The notes under the pieces: model-generated
What the model saw: the letters and a program-made list of their open reading frames with translations, nothing else
Databases searched by the model: none
Told to the model about the DNA's origin: nothing
Assembly: GCF_029350975.1 (NCBI RefSeq)
Contig: NZ_JARKMR010000003.1
Span: forward strand, 579,869-643,868
Reading direction: 5' to 3'
Length of the DNA stretch: 64,000 nt
From: Maribacter zhoushanensis
GTDB taxonomy: Bacteria; Bacteroidota; Bacteroidia; Flavobacteriales; Flavobacteriaceae
Program-made: the position numbers and the translations under genes
In this document: in pieces, positions 50,898 through 60,217 of the stretch
Numbering within the stretch: the first letter of the stretch is position 1
Layout of the letters: every line of letters starts with the position of its first letter

Positions 50898-52082
50898 ATG
50901 AAGAATATATATATAACAATCTTTTTTATCGTCGCTTTAATGTCAACAGGTTGTAAGGATAATGCACAACCAATGGTTGAAGATGACCACAAAGGAGAAG
51001 AAAATCAAGTTGAACTCACCGATGCGCAAATGGAACAGACCAACATTGTCATTGGTAAGGTTGAAAAACGAAAAATAGGACACGAAATCTCGGTAAACGG
51101 AATGATTGATGTGCCACCACAAGGCAATATTTCAGTTACAGTACTGTACGGGGGATTTTTGAAATATACCGAAATGCTTCCTGGTAGCAGAATTAAAAAG
51201 GGTCAGGTAATAGCAAGTGTGGAAAATCCAGAATTTATCGAGTTCCAAAGGGAATATTTGGAAGCTCTGGCAAATAATGATTATCTCAAAGCAGATTTTG
51301 ACCGTCAGCAAACCTTGAACGATGAAAATGTAACATCAACAAAAGTATTCCAAAAGGCGAAAAGCATGTATTTGACCAATCAGGCAAACATCAAGTCGCT
51401 TGAAAGTAAACTTCGATTGATAGGTATAAACCCAACAAGTGTAAATAATGGTAATCTATCAACTGTCGTGAATGTGTATTCGCCCATAAATGGTGTGGTT
51501 CGGGATGTTTATATCAACACAGGAAAATATTTCAATCCCCAAGATGTAATAATGGATATTACCGATGCAACAGATTTACATGTAGAACTTAAGGTATATG
51601 AAGATGATATTCCCTTGATTCGTAATGGGCAACGCATTCGCTTTAGACTGGCAAATGCACCGGAAGAATGGATGGAAGCCGAAGTATTTCTCATTGGAAA
51701 CAACGTGCGTGACGATAGGTCTATTACGATTCACGGTCATTTAAAGGAAAAAAATGAAGACTTATTGCCAGGAATGTTCGTCAATGCAGCTATTGAAGTG
51801 GAAGCGCAGGAACGATATGCCGTTCCAGAAGAAGCCATAGTTCGATTTGAAGCAAAACAGTATATTTTTAAATCCCTCGGAAAACGGAGAGAAGATGAAA
51901 ACCCGATGAATGATTTTGAAATGCTCGAAATCACAAAAGGTAACGAGGAAGAAGGTTTTGTTGCGTTCGAATTTGTCGATGAAACGCAGGACATTACTTC
52001 TATGGAAATTGTTTTAAAGGATTCTTTTACCCTTTTGGCAAAAGCAAAGAATAGCGAAGAAGAAGGCGGTCACGGCCATTAA
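50898..52082 (+). CDS. czcB: CzcB-type periplasmic adaptor of the metal efflux pump
   Basis: A 394-aa lipoprotein-like adaptor (hydrophobic start, lipobox STGC at residue about 18). It has the usual membrane-fusion-protein order: barrel-sandwich strand (GNISVTVLYGGFLKYTEMLP), helical hairpin (about 110-170), lipoyl half (VNVYSPINGVVRDVYINTGK), beta-barrel (LHVELKVYEDDIPLIRNGQR) and a C-terminal His-containing tail (EEEGGHGH) that may bind metal. It connects the RND pump to the channel, and lies directly behind the fusion gene. Confidence 0.9.
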   Translation: MKNIYITIFFIVALMSTGCKDNAQPMVEDDHKGEENQVELTDAQMEQTNIVIGKVEKRKIGHEISVNGMIDVPPQGNISVTVLYGGFLKYTEMLPGSRIKKGQVIASVENPEFIEFQREYLEALANNDYLKADFDRQQTLNDENVTSTKVFQKAKSMYLTNQANIKSLESKLRLIGINPTSVNNGNLSTVVNVYSPINGVVRDVYINTGKYFNPQDVIMDITDATDLHVELKVYEDDIPLIRNGQRIRFRLANAPEEWMEAEVFLIGNNVRDDRSITIHGHLKEKNEDLLPGMFVNAAIEVEAQERYAVPEEAIVRFEAKQYIFKSLGKRREDENPMNDFEMLEITKGNEEEGFVAFEFVDETQDITSMEIVLKDSFTLLAKAKNSEEEGGHGH

Positions 52083-52091
52083 TAATAAAGC

Positions 52092-52508
52092 ATGAAGGAA
52101 ATAGAAAAAACATTGGAAAATAAAAATGTGCGTCCTACGGCAATGCGCATCTTGATCTATAAATATATGGCCGAAAAGGAAATTGCGGTCGCCCTTACGG
52201 ATATTGAGAACGCTTTCGCGAAATCTGACAGGACTACGTTATACCGAACGCTGAAAACCTTTGAGGAAAAAGGAATCGTACACCAGATAGACGATGGCAC
52301 TAGCACAACCAAGTATGCCTTATGTGAGCCCGGTTGTAACTGTGAGATTGAACAGGATTTACACCTTCATTTTCATTGCAGCAACTGCAATGAGACGGTC
52401 TGTCTGACTGAACATAAGATTCCACATATCAACCTCCCGGACGGTTACGTTGCCGAAGACGCAAATTTGGTTTTGAAGGGAATCTGTGACAAATGCAGCA
52501 GGCAATAA
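52092..52508 (+). CDS. Fur-family metal-responsive repressor (probably Zur-like)
   Basis: A 138-aa Fur-family protein. Residues 1-80 form the winged helix (VRPTAMRILIYKYMAEKEIA, SDRTTLYRTLKTFEEKGIVH). The regulatory metal site is in EQDLHLHFHCSNCNETVCLT, and the structural Cys4-like site uses CSNC and CDKC near the end. An unusual CEPGCNCE insert adds three Cys just before it. The position inside the Zn/Cd cassette indicates control of efflux by metal. Two related TGCA...GTTGCA sites (46042 and 52510) are candidate operators. Repressor and target operon are directly joined, which suggests derepression by metal excess. Confidence 0.85.
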   Translation: MKEIEKTLENKNVRPTAMRILIYKYMAEKEIAVALTDIENAFAKSDRTTLYRTLKTFEEKGIVHQIDDGTSTTKYALCEPGCNCEIEQDLHLHFHCSNCNETVCLTEHKIPHINLPDGYVAEDANLVLKGICDKCSRQ

Positions 52509-52509
52509 A

Positions 52510-52524
52510 TGCACTTCTGTTGCA
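52510..52524. promoter_or_regulatory. Second candidate operator upstream of the P-type ATPase
   Basis: TGCACTTCTGTTGCA shares the TGCA-N5-GTTGCA frame of the site at 46042-46056 and extends in both cases to GTTGCAT. It lies 25 bp before the ATPase start, directly behind the Fur-family gene. Confidence 0.5.
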
Positions 52525-52549
52525 TCAAAATAATTAGGAAATTGCACTC

Positions 52550-54517
52550 ATGAAAAAGAAAAAAGTAAACTTACGGGATTTAGACCCAAAGGAACACCAA
52601 GGCGGGCACAATCACGATGACGGACACAATCACGGCAGTCCAGAAGAAGCCTCCAATTTCAGAACTTATTTACCAGCGATTTTTAGCTTTGTAATGTTGA
52701 TAGCAGGAATCGCCATTGATTATTTCGATGCTTTTCCATTTTTTAAGGGTTGGATTCGTGTTGTCTGGTATACGGTAGCCTATATTCCAGTTGGATTTCC
52801 AGTCATAAAAGAAGGATGGAACAGTATCAAGAATGGCGATTTCTTTACAGAATTTTTTCTAATGTCCATTGCAACCTTGGGCGCATTTGCCATAGGCGAA
52901 TATCCCGAGGGTGTTGCGGTAATGCTTTTCTATGCCGTTGGAGAACTGTTTCAGAATGCTGCCGTTAACCGTGCTAAAAGAAATATAAAAGCATTATTGG
53001 ACGTGCGCCCTAATGAAGCCTTGGTAAACCGTGATGGCGATTTCATTTCGGTCAATCCCGAGACTGTTCAGATAGGCGAAAAGATTCAGGTGCGTGTGGG
53101 CGAAAAAGTACCACTCGATGGTATTCTGCTTTCTGATAAAGGTTCATTTAATACCGCAGCTTTAACAGGCGAAAGCAAACCCGATACTATCGCCAAAGGA
53201 GATAGTGTTTTTGCCGGAAGCATAAATCTCGATGGTGTAATCGAAATCGAGACCACAAAAGAGTTTAAAGATAGTTCCATTGCACGAATTCTTGATATGG
53301 TACAGAATGCGACTGCAAGAAAATCAAAGACGGAATTATTTATAAGGAAGTTCGCAAGGATTTATACGCCTATCGTTGTTTTTCTCGCTATCGGTCTGAC
53401 ATTCTTGCCTTACTTTTTCGTGGATGATTATGTGTTTCGTGATTGGCTGTACAGAGCTTTAATATTTCTCGTGATTTCGTGTCCTTGTGCATTGGTCATC
53501 TCGATTCCTCTCGGCTATTTCGGTGGTCTGGGTGCAGCCTCGCACAACGGTATACTATTTAAAGGAGCTTCATTTTTGGATGCAATGACCAAAGTGACTA
53601 CTGTGGTAATGGACAAAACGGGAACCGTGACCAAAGGTGTTTTCAAGATTAAGGAAGTAATAAACAGTTCCAATTTCTCGGAAGCGGTATTTATGAAATA
53701 CTTGATGGCAATGGAAGAACAATCTACCCATCCTATTGCAAAAGCAATTCTGGAATATAAAGCTGAAGGTGCAGATTTAGATGCCACGAATGTTTCTGAG
53801 GTTGCTGGAAAAGGCTTATTGGGAACGGTTAATGGTAAGACTGTTCTGGTAGGGAATAAGGCTTTGATGACCTCAAATAACATCGAAGCTCCATCTGCAA
53901 CCAATGACATTGTGGAATCCATCGTCATGGTCGCCATTGATGGAAAATTTGCGGGCTATGTGACCATTGCCGATGAACTAAAGGAAGATGCGCACCAAGC
54001 CATAAAGCAAATTAGGGATTCTGGGATTTCCAAAATCATTATGCTTTCGGGCGATAAGGATTCCATAACTCAACAGGTCGCAAAAGAATTAGGCATAGAT
54101 TGGGCTAAGGGCGGTCTATTACCGGAAGATAAATTGAACGAAGTCGAAAAGCTCAAAGCACAACCAGATACGAAGGTTGCCTTCATAGGCGACGGTATCA
54201 ACGATGCACCGGTATTGGCAGCAAGTGATGTAGGTATCGCGATGGGCGGTTTGGGTAGCGATGTTGCCATTGAAACGGCGGATGTTATTATCCAGACGGA
54301 CCAACCTTCAAAAATCGCAAGAGCAATTAAAATTGGGCGTTCTACCCGAAAAATTGTTTGGCAAAATATTGGTTTGGCATTTGGTGTAAAGATTATAGTT
54401 CTTATTCTTGGTGCTGGTGGACTTGCCACAATGTGGGAAGCCGTTTTTGCGGATGTGGGGGTGGCGTTGCTAGCTATATTGAATGCGGTGCGATTGCAGA
54501 AGATGAAGTGGAGTTAG
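52550..54517 (+). CDS. zntA: P1B-type Zn/Cd/Pb-exporting ATPase
   Basis: A 655-aa heavy-metal P-type ATPase. The N-terminus lacks a ferredoxin-like metal domain and has a His-rich stretch (HQGGHNHDDGHNHGS). Motifs: TGES (ALTGESKPD), the membrane CPC site (VISCPCALVISIPLG), phosphorylation loop DKTGTVTKG, GDGINDAP hinge. TM7-8 contain Asn, Lys and DVG (RKIVWQNIGLAFGVKII, VFADVGVALLAILNA), the signature of the Zn/Cd/Pb subgroup. It moves metal from cytoplasm to periplasm, where the CzcA/TolC complex can expel it. The next 315 bp hold no gene. Confidence 0.92.
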   Translation: MKKKKVNLRDLDPKEHQGGHNHDDGHNHGSPEEASNFRTYLPAIFSFVMLIAGIAIDYFDAFPFFKGWIRVVWYTVAYIPVGFPVIKEGWNSIKNGDFFTEFFLMSIATLGAFAIGEYPEGVAVMLFYAVGELFQNAAVNRAKRNIKALLDVRPNEALVNRDGDFISVNPETVQIGEKIQVRVGEKVPLDGILLSDKGSFNTAALTGESKPDTIAKGDSVFAGSINLDGVIEIETTKEFKDSSIARILDMVQNATARKSKTELFIRKFARIYTPIVVFLAIGLTFLPYFFVDDYVFRDWLYRALIFLVISCPCALVISIPLGYFGGLGAASHNGILFKGASFLDAMTKVTTVVMDKTGTVTKGVFKIKEVINSSNFSEAVFMKYLMAMEEQSTHPIAKAILEYKAEGADLDATNVSEVAGKGLLGTVNGKTVLVGNKALMTSNNIEAPSATNDIVESIVMVAIDGKFAGYVTIADELKEDAHQAIKQIRDSGISKIIMLSGDKDSITQQVAKELGIDWAKGGLLPEDKLNEVEKLKAQPDTKVAFIGDGINDAPVLAASDVGIAMGGLGSDVAIETADVIIQTDQPSKIARAIKIGRSTRKIVWQNIGLAFGVKIIVLILGAGGLATMWEAVFADVGVALLAILNAVRLQKMKWS

Positions 54518-54832
54518 TAAAGAAATAAAATACATAGATTTTAGTTCTTTAAAACGGCCGTTTTACGAAATGACATTGAAAATGTTGCTAACATATTCGC
54601 TTCCAGTTCAATTTGTCGTTCTTTTTAGTAGTTCCTGTAATTCACCTTTTACGGAACTAAAAAAGTATAATTAAATGATTGTTTAAATGTACTCTTAACA
54701 TTATACTTGTTGTGCTTCGTTTCGTTATTGCAGTCAAACTCATTAAAGTATGCTTCAAAAATGCCACATTCTTTACAAAATCCGCTTTTTGCTAAGAGTA
54801 CAAAGAACGTCGGAGCTTTAACTCACATACAG
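54518..54832. other. Gene-free convergent interval
   Basis: Lies between the convergent P-type ATPase and coupling-protein genes. A GAACTAAAA-like inverted element (near 54543 and 54652) is visible, but nothing here looks coding. Confidence 0.5.
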
Positions 54833-56416
54833 TCACTTTTCAAATATCGAACGCGCTTCATCATAAACCCGTTCAAAATTAGCTGCTAAATCAGCCTGTG
54901 CAAACTGTTTCGATTCCTTTGGTAATTCTCTTTGAATATCATCCAATTTAAATTGAATTTTCTTATCCTTTCCATCCGCGTAAGTAATAAATTCGCCTTG
55001 TTTCAACCTGAAGAAAACATCAGCTCTAATCTTTGGAATTTCCTTTTCGCCCGTAGTAATACGCGTATCAAAATCAAGGTTATGTCCTCGACTGATACTC
55101 TTGGTTGGGTCTTTAATAATTTCAAAAAAGCGTTCGTAATATTTGGCGGTGTCCGGGTCATTGACCTTACCGAAGAATTGATAGGATAAATTGCTCAAAA
55201 TCGCTTTACTTGCTTTATCGCCATACATCATATCATTCTGAATTTTGTCTTGCATCACATAAATAGTTGAGATGTTATAACTACGTAATGTTGCCGGAAT
55301 ACGGTGCATATTCAACAGTCGTATGGTTGGCGCTTCTTCCATTAATAGAAATGATGGTTTTGAATTCCGAACGCTCATTTGCTTGGTAATAGTATGAATG
55401 ATGGTAGCGATGACGGGCGAATAGGAGGTTTCAAATTTTGGGTTGTTCACTATTGAAATTACTGATGGATTTTCTTCGCTATTTATATCGAGTGGCACTT
55501 CATCTGCGGACAATGCCATAAAAATACGTTGGGTACTAATTCGTTTGAGCGCATTGGCCAAGGTGCTTTTTACACCAGCAGTCTGTCTTTCAGAATCCTT
55601 GCCACTAATAAAAGCATCTGCCATCGCCCTTGAGGTGGTGTTGGTTTCCAGAAACTGGATTAGGCTTTTTGTATCAAGAAACTGGTAAACTGCTATCAAA
55701 TGTGGTAGCGTACAGTATTTAGGGTAGTCGGTTTTCAATTTCCAAATTAACCCACCAATCAAACCTTCCGCAGCATCATTGAAAAATTTTGTTGTTCCCG
55801 TAGTTCCGCTTTCCCTTTGCTCTAATAGGTTTTCGATTAAGACCCTTGAAACCTCATTAACGCTTTCCTCGTTCTCTAAATAACGTGGCGCAATAGGATT
55901 TACCATATGGATGATTTTATCAAAGGAAATGACCTTAAACGGGATATCACTATCCTTAAAAAGTGGATATGCCATTTCGGTCAATTCAAAATCTTTGTAA
56001 TCGTGAATGATTCCGCAAAAGCCTTCTTTTTGGAAGTGTTTAAGAAATCCGTAAACGACACTTTCGGTTTTTCCGCTTCCAGCGGATCCGATGACGGATG
56101 CGCCACGTTTAATATTATCCAATTTAAAATTCCCTTTGCTCGTAGCAAAGTTGACTTGGTATTTACTATCGCCATTTTGCGAATTTTCAGTTTTATGCAG
56201 AAAAACGTATAGTCCTGTATTAATTAATAGTATCGGACAAACTAGATACAACAAAATGAATGTTAATTCATTTCCAGCAGCAACATAGAATACGAAAAAT
56301 GACAGTATTGCGATATTCAAAAGAAACGCAAACTTACTTACCCGAAACATCGCATAGAAAACAGTACTGGTAAAACCAATAATTGAAAGTGTCGTTATGA
56401 TATTATCTATCTGCAT
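54833..56416 (-). CDS. Type IV coupling protein (VirD4/TraG-like ATPase)
   Basis: A 527-aa protein: two or three N-terminal membrane helices (about 5-75), Walker A VIGSAGSGKTESVVYG (about residue 108), Walker B SFLLMEEAPTIRLL and C-terminal acidic/coiled tail. It brings the relaxase-DNA complex to the conjugation channel. It is the last gene of the leftward mob operon BfmA-like/relaxase/coupling protein, with a 5-bp gap to the relaxase gene. It corresponds to MobC-type proteins in other Bacteroidota elements. Confidence 0.9.
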   Translation of the reverse strand: MQIDNIITTLSIIGFTSTVFYAMFRVSKFAFLLNIAILSFFVFYVAAGNELTFILLYLVCPILLINTGLYVFLHKTENSQNGDSKYQVNFATSKGNFKLDNIKRGASVIGSAGSGKTESVVYGFLKHFQKEGFCGIIHDYKDFELTEMAYPLFKDSDIPFKVISFDKIIHMVNPIAPRYLENEESVNEVSRVLIENLLEQRESGTTGTTKFFNDAAEGLIGGLIWKLKTDYPKYCTLPHLIAVYQFLDTKSLIQFLETNTTSRAMADAFISGKDSERQTAGVKSTLANALKRISTQRIFMALSADEVPLDINSEENPSVISIVNNPKFETSYSPVIATIIHTITKQMSVRNSKPSFLLMEEAPTIRLLNMHRIPATLRSYNISTIYVMQDKIQNDMMYGDKASKAILSNLSYQFFGKVNDPDTAKYYERFFEIIKDPTKSISRGHNLDFDTRITTGEKEIPKIRADVFFRLKQGEFITYADGKDKKIQFKLDDIQRELPKESKQFAQADLAANFERVYDEARSIFEK

Positions 56417-56421
56417 ACTAC

Positions 56422-57453
56422 TTATATTCCGATGGAACTTGATTTAATTGCTATTTCTGCACCACGTCTTAACCGTTTGAAAACCCGAAGCGCAATTTGT
56501 GCTTGGCTTAAAGGAATACTAGGTATTACTGGCAAGCCTGTTTTTGTAATCATTTTAAAAGCCAATGCCTTTTCGTTAGCTGGTAGTTTCATCAAGGCAG
56601 CAAAATAGAGGTTAGGGTTTTTAACAAAATCTTTTCTTGCTTTATAGGTCTCGGCAAAATTGCGTTTATATCCAAAAGTTTTGTCAAACGTCTTTTCCGC
56701 TTTAACGAAAAAGGCATCCCTATCAAAACCTCGCTTTACCTTTTTGCCGTGCATCTCTACTTCAGAAGCTTTGTGTTTACTACCAGGCGAAAGACTTACC
56801 GAATTGGAAGCATCCTTTCTGCTTACGATAATATGGATATGACTTTGGTTTCCATCTTTTGACATTCCTTGGACAATGCGTTTTCCATTTTGTTGATGCG
56901 GTGCTTGGCGTTCCAGTTTGGCAATTTCCCTGTTCATCTTTTTAATATTCCCTTTTGCTCGTCCATCTTGAATATTTCGGATTTCTGTTTTTAGCTGAAG
57001 TATTTCTGTCGCGAAAGGTTGGTTCTCTTTTACCTGAATATCTGTGCCTTTAAAGGTTCGTTGATGTTCAATTTTCGCATAGTATTTTATGTCATCAATA
57101 GTTATAGGTCGCCCATTAATTTCACGGTTGAAACTGGCAACATAATCCTTCATCAGCTCACGCGTGTAGGTTTTTAAATCTTGGCTATTGTTCTTTAGTT
57201 TTCGTAATTCATACTTTGAAGGACTGACCGTAATCGAATAAAACTTGGGTTCTTTCTTTTTTAATTTTGCGGTATTTCCATCAATTTCTTTGACCACTTC
57301 TTCAGCGGAAATTTCATCGCCATATAGGTTAAAAAAGTGTTCTACATCTTGTTGTTCCAAACCTTGATTTTCTTTCTCTAAATAGCCTACAAAATCCGCT
57401 GAACCCTGACTATAAGTGCCGCCTAATTTTTGAGGTGTTATTGTGATGTACAT
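56422..57453 (-). CDS. Relaxase of the DUF5712/MobB type
   Basis: A 343-aa protein. The start MYITITPQKLGGTYSQGSADFVGYL and the central His motif SHIHIIVSRKD (HxH) fit the Bacteroidota relaxases annotated DUF5712. The Tyr in the FYSITVSPSKYEL segment is a candidate nucleophile, and the C-terminus is basic. It should nick oriT and pilot the single strand. It lies between the BfmA-like gene (11 bp upstream) and the coupling protein. Confidence 0.8.
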   Translation of the reverse strand: MYITITPQKLGGTYSQGSADFVGYLEKENQGLEQQDVEHFFNLYGDEISAEEVVKEIDGNTAKLKKKEPKFYSITVSPSKYELRKLKNNSQDLKTYTRELMKDYVASFNREINGRPITIDDIKYYAKIEHQRTFKGTDIQVKENQPFATEILQLKTEIRNIQDGRAKGNIKKMNREIAKLERQAPHQQNGKRIVQGMSKDGNQSHIHIIVSRKDASNSVSLSPGSKHKASEVEMHGKKVKRGFDRDAFFVKAEKTFDKTFGYKRNFAETYKARKDFVKNPNLYFAALMKLPANEKALAFKMITKTGLPVIPSIPLSQAQIALRVFKRLRRGAEIAIKSSSIGI

Positions 57454-57464
57454 AGCTCAAAAAT

Positions 57465-57845
57465 TTAAAGTTGATTACTTGGGTTTTTCTTTTGACGAAA
57501 GCGTACTTCCTTTTTCTCTTTGGCATATTTCTTTTCCACAATCAGAGGCTTTTCATTTGGTTCTTCTGTCTGAAAAAGAGATTGAATCATCGCTACCGTA
57601 GGTTTGGTTTGTGTCTTTTCCACATCCCTCATTATGGCAATTACAGCATTGATTCTTTTAAGCAATTTGGCTTCGATGGTTCGCCCTGTTGGTCCTAATT
57701 TTTCCTTTGGCGATATTTCGTTATAGAAGAAAAAATCGAGCATCGTGGACATTGCCTCGGTGTGCGATTTGAAGTAAGTGCGTGAGAAAGTTTGGAAACG
57801 TTTTGCAGTTTCCTTTTTGAATCTAATTCCAATAAATGAGTCCAT
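57465..57845 (-). CDS. BfmA/BtgA-type mobilisation accessory protein
   Basis: A 126-aa protein. The N-terminal part (FIGIRFKKETAKRFQTFSRT) looks like a ribbon-helix-helix domain that binds oriT. The rest is helical and strongly basic near the C-terminus. In related elements such proteins help the relaxase at oriT. It is the first gene of the mob operon, next to the candidate oriT. Confidence 0.75.
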   Translation of the reverse strand: MDSFIGIRFKKETAKRFQTFSRTYFKSHTEAMSTMLDFFFYNEISPKEKLGPTGRTIEAKLLKRINAVIAIMRDVEKTQTKPTVAMIQSLFQTEEPNEKPLIVEKKYAKEKKEVRFRQKKNPSNQL

Positions 57846-58231
57846 ATTTCGCCGATTTGTCGCAAAATCTTCCCTAAAAATGGGCGTTTACAGCCCGTTT
57901 GTCGCAAATCTCTGATTTTCAGGAAATTAAAATATCTTCAAATCGCTGGCAATCAGCTATTTGAAAACGAAAAGGAATCCGAAACATCGCGCAGCGTGTT
58001 ACCCTCTTGCTATTCCTTTTCGTCACGCGCAAGCGTGACAAAAATCCATACAATCCGGCTAAAAAGCCGATTGCCATTTTCAGGGAAAATGATTTTCCGA
58101 TATGTTATTTTTCGATGTGTACGGTTATCGGCGAAAGTCGAAAAGTGGATAACCCTACTTAAATTTGAATGCTGAATTTCAGCGAAATAAAGATACGTTT
58201 TTTTCTTGACTATATATTAATTGCATAGAAA
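57846..58231. other. Candidate oriT region
   Basis: 386 bp without a gene, directly upstream of the mob operon, and less AT-rich than its surroundings. It holds GTCACGC-GCAA-GCGTGAC (58022-58039), a 7-bp stem with 4-nt loop, and CGGCT-AAAA-AGCCG (58056-58069), extended by CAAT/ATTG. Inverted repeats next to accessory and relaxase genes are usual for oriT. The nic site cannot be given. Confidence 0.5.
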
Positions 58232-58257
58232 AACACCTCTAAAATTTTAGAGGTGTT
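58232..58257 (-). terminator. Terminator of the 58.3-59.3 kb operon
   Basis: A perfect 26-bp palindrome (13-bp arms) followed on the minus strand by TTTTTC. It ends leftward transcripts from the genes at 58278-58868 and separates them from the mob region. Confidence 0.8.
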
Positions 58258-58277
58258 CGTTGCTCTATATAATAGTG

Positions 58278-58475
58278 CTAAATATTGAAAACGAAATTAT
58301 AGGTGTATAAGTTTTTAATCATTTCCTCGTCAATCAAGTTTTCATAATCTGCACCAGTTTCTTCCACATATTTTTTTATGGATTCCCCATAAAGATGTGT
58401 TACGTGCTCTCTCGAAACCTGTAAAAGTTCCTCTTGTTTTTCCTCGCTCAAATCCTGAAATTTTATGTAAATCAT
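58278..58475 (-). CDS. Hypothetical 65-aa protein
   Basis: Starts MIYIKFQDLSEEKQEELLQV. It is acidic and helical, without signal or membrane segment. It follows the DUF6876-like gene by 12 bp. Small proteins in this position are common in Bacteroidota ICEs. I do not recognise a function. Confidence 0.5.
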   Translation of the reverse strand: MIYIKFQDLSEEKQEELLQVSREHVTHLYGESIKKYVEETGADYENLIDEEMIKNLYTYNFVFNI

Positions 58476-58487
58476 AGCTTCAAAATT

Positions 58488-58868
58488 CTAATATTCGCTT
58501 GGTAACATCAGCGTATCATTTACAAAAAATAAACGCAGTTCATCGAGTGGAAAATCGGTTGCTTTGTACCCTTGCTTTTCCAAAACATTGTCATTGCCAT
58601 CGCTGTAAATTATCTCGGCTTCATATCCCGAATAATCTTGTTTTTCTTCGGGCAATCTTTTAAAATCGATTGTGATAAATTCGCTTCGGTTCATCAGACT
58701 TTTTGCAATTACGGACGTGTCCGTAATGAGCCAAAAACAATCTGCCACGTTAGCAAGGTATTTTAGACCGTCTGTAAAACGTGTTTTTAATAATGGGATT
58801 TGATAGAACATTTCCGTTCCTTGAAAATGTTGCAATCCTTCTTTGATTTCGTTAACTTGTGCTTTCAT
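58488..58868 (-). CDS. DUF6876-like ICE protein
   Basis: A 126-aa soluble protein with LQHFQGTEMFYQIPLLKTRF and TDGLKYLANVADCFWLITDT, the pattern of a family found in ICEs and plasmids of Bacteroidota and named DUF6876. Function unknown. It is 31 bp from a terminator that separates it from ssb, so it has its own promoter in the interval. Confidence 0.6.
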   Translation of the reverse strand: MKAQVNEIKEGLQHFQGTEMFYQIPLLKTRFTDGLKYLANVADCFWLITDTSVIAKSLMNRSEFITIDFKRLPEEKQDYSGYEAEIIYSDGNDNVLEKQGYKATDFPLDELRLFFVNDTLMLPSEY

Positions 58869-58899
58869 TGTACATATTATTTAAAGTGTGAATAATGAA

Positions 58900-58935
58900 A
58901 AAGAGGGCGCATCTTTCGACGGTTACGCCCTCTTT
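58900..58935 (-). terminator. Terminator of ssb
   Basis: The 10-bp stem AAAGAGGGCG (58900-58909) pairs with CGCCCTCTTT (58926-58935); on the minus strand it is followed by a T-rich run. It begins 12 bp behind the ssb stop. Confidence 0.85.
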
Positions 58936-58946
58936 CATTTTAAGAT

Positions 58947-59291
58947 TTACTTGTCGTCTTTGCTTCCAAGTAATAGAATTTCATCGGCTACAACTTCCGT
59001 AACATAGCGTTGTTCGTTATCATCACTTGTATAACTTCGGGTTTTAAGTTTTCCCGATATTCCAACTTCTTTGCCTTTAACAACATACTTCTCTACAATT
59101 TCGGCAGTCTTGCCCCAAGCAACTACCGTATGCCAATTAGTGTCAGTTTGTTTTTCGCCTTTGGCATCTTTGTAATACTCATTTGTGGCGAGTGAAAAAC
59201 GGGCTACTTTCTTTCCGCTTTCAAGGTTCGTAATAGTTGGTTCTTGTCCAACGTTTCCAATTAACTGTACGTGATTTTTAATAGTACTCAT
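58947..59291 (-). CDS. ssb: Single-stranded DNA-binding protein of the ICE
   Basis: A 114-aa OB-fold SSB. The core is VQLIGNVGQEPTITNLESGK, FSLATNEYYKDAKGEKQTDT and NWHTVVAWGKTAEIVEKYVV. It is shorter than housekeeping SSB and lacks the acidic C-terminal tip that recruits repair proteins, which is usual for element-borne copies. It probably covers the transferred strand during conjugation. Confidence 0.9.
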   Translation of the reverse strand: MSTIKNHVQLIGNVGQEPTITNLESGKKVARFSLATNEYYKDAKGEKQTDTNWHTVVAWGKTAEIVEKYVVKGKEVGISGKLKTRSYTSDDNEQRYVTEVVADEILLLGSKDDK

Positions 59292-60217
59292 AATAAAAAG
59301 ATTTGTGTCTGCTTTGTTACAGACTGGTTTATATTTCCCCTATTTGATTTAAACTGAATTAAGTTTTAAGGGGTGTTTGTTCTTTTCTTCTGTGCACCGC
59401 ACAATGGATAGAGTGGGTTTTGTCCAGACTTTTCGGGAACAAATCAGGTGTGTTTGCGACGTAGTAAAATCCTTGGATTTTCAAGGAAGTAGAAACCTTA
59501 TTTTTCACTAAAACTTGTATAGTCTTGACAAGTTCCATAAGGGCATTAGCAATTCTTTTAAGCGCAGTTGCGTTTGAGCGTACCGACAGTTAAGCGAGAT
59601 AAGCAGCTGTGATTAAATTAGAATTGGTTATGTCGTGCCTGTTTTTCGACGCCCCGAAAAACAACAAAGGCTTTATCCATTATAAACCCCTTAAAATGTG
59701 TAAGGCAGCGGTTCGGTTTTTAAGGATTTTCGAGTGAAGGCTCAAGAAGACTTCGCCGAAAATCCTGTTAAGAAAATCGAGTCGATGGCTTTCCGATGTT
59801 TTGTTGGACTTACCTATTTTTTCTAACGAAATGAAGTGTCCCAAACCAGCGTAGCGGTTCGGGTTAACGTAATGAAGGAAGCAAAACAATAGGTGTGTCC
59901 AAGACATTTGTAGAGAAGCTCTTTTCACGGAATGAAGTTTTTTAAGGAATGTAGGGGAATGTGCTGAACGGATTGTGAAAACGAATTAACCTCTTTAGCA
60001 GAATTTAAAGCGGACTAAATTTCAAATATGTAGATTGGGAATGAAGCGTTTCCTGCTTTTGGGCGGGATTAGCGTAGTGGAAATCGGAATCTTTGGGATT
60101 GTGTCTAAGACCTTTAATGAAGCGCTTTTCCCGAAATAAAGCTCTTCGCGGAATGTTGGGGTATGTGCTGACGGATAATATTTAAGATTTTTTAAAGTAA
60201 TTGATTAATAAGAAAGA
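59292..60217. other. 926-bp gene-free region with imperfect direct repeats
   Basis: No convincing gene. Segments at about 59896-59972 and 60101-60174 are imperfect direct repeats (shared TGTC-AAGAC, GAAGC-CTTTTC, GGAATGT-GGGG-ATGTGCTGA). Their base composition is higher in G on the plus strand than that of the neighbours. A replication or transfer-related, or strongly structured RNA, function is possible. Confidence 0.5.

Noticed and set aside
59680-59928. Open frame of 82 codons on the minus strand
   Set aside because: Its composition is not protein-like, it has no neighbouring signals and it lies in a repeat-containing non-coding region.
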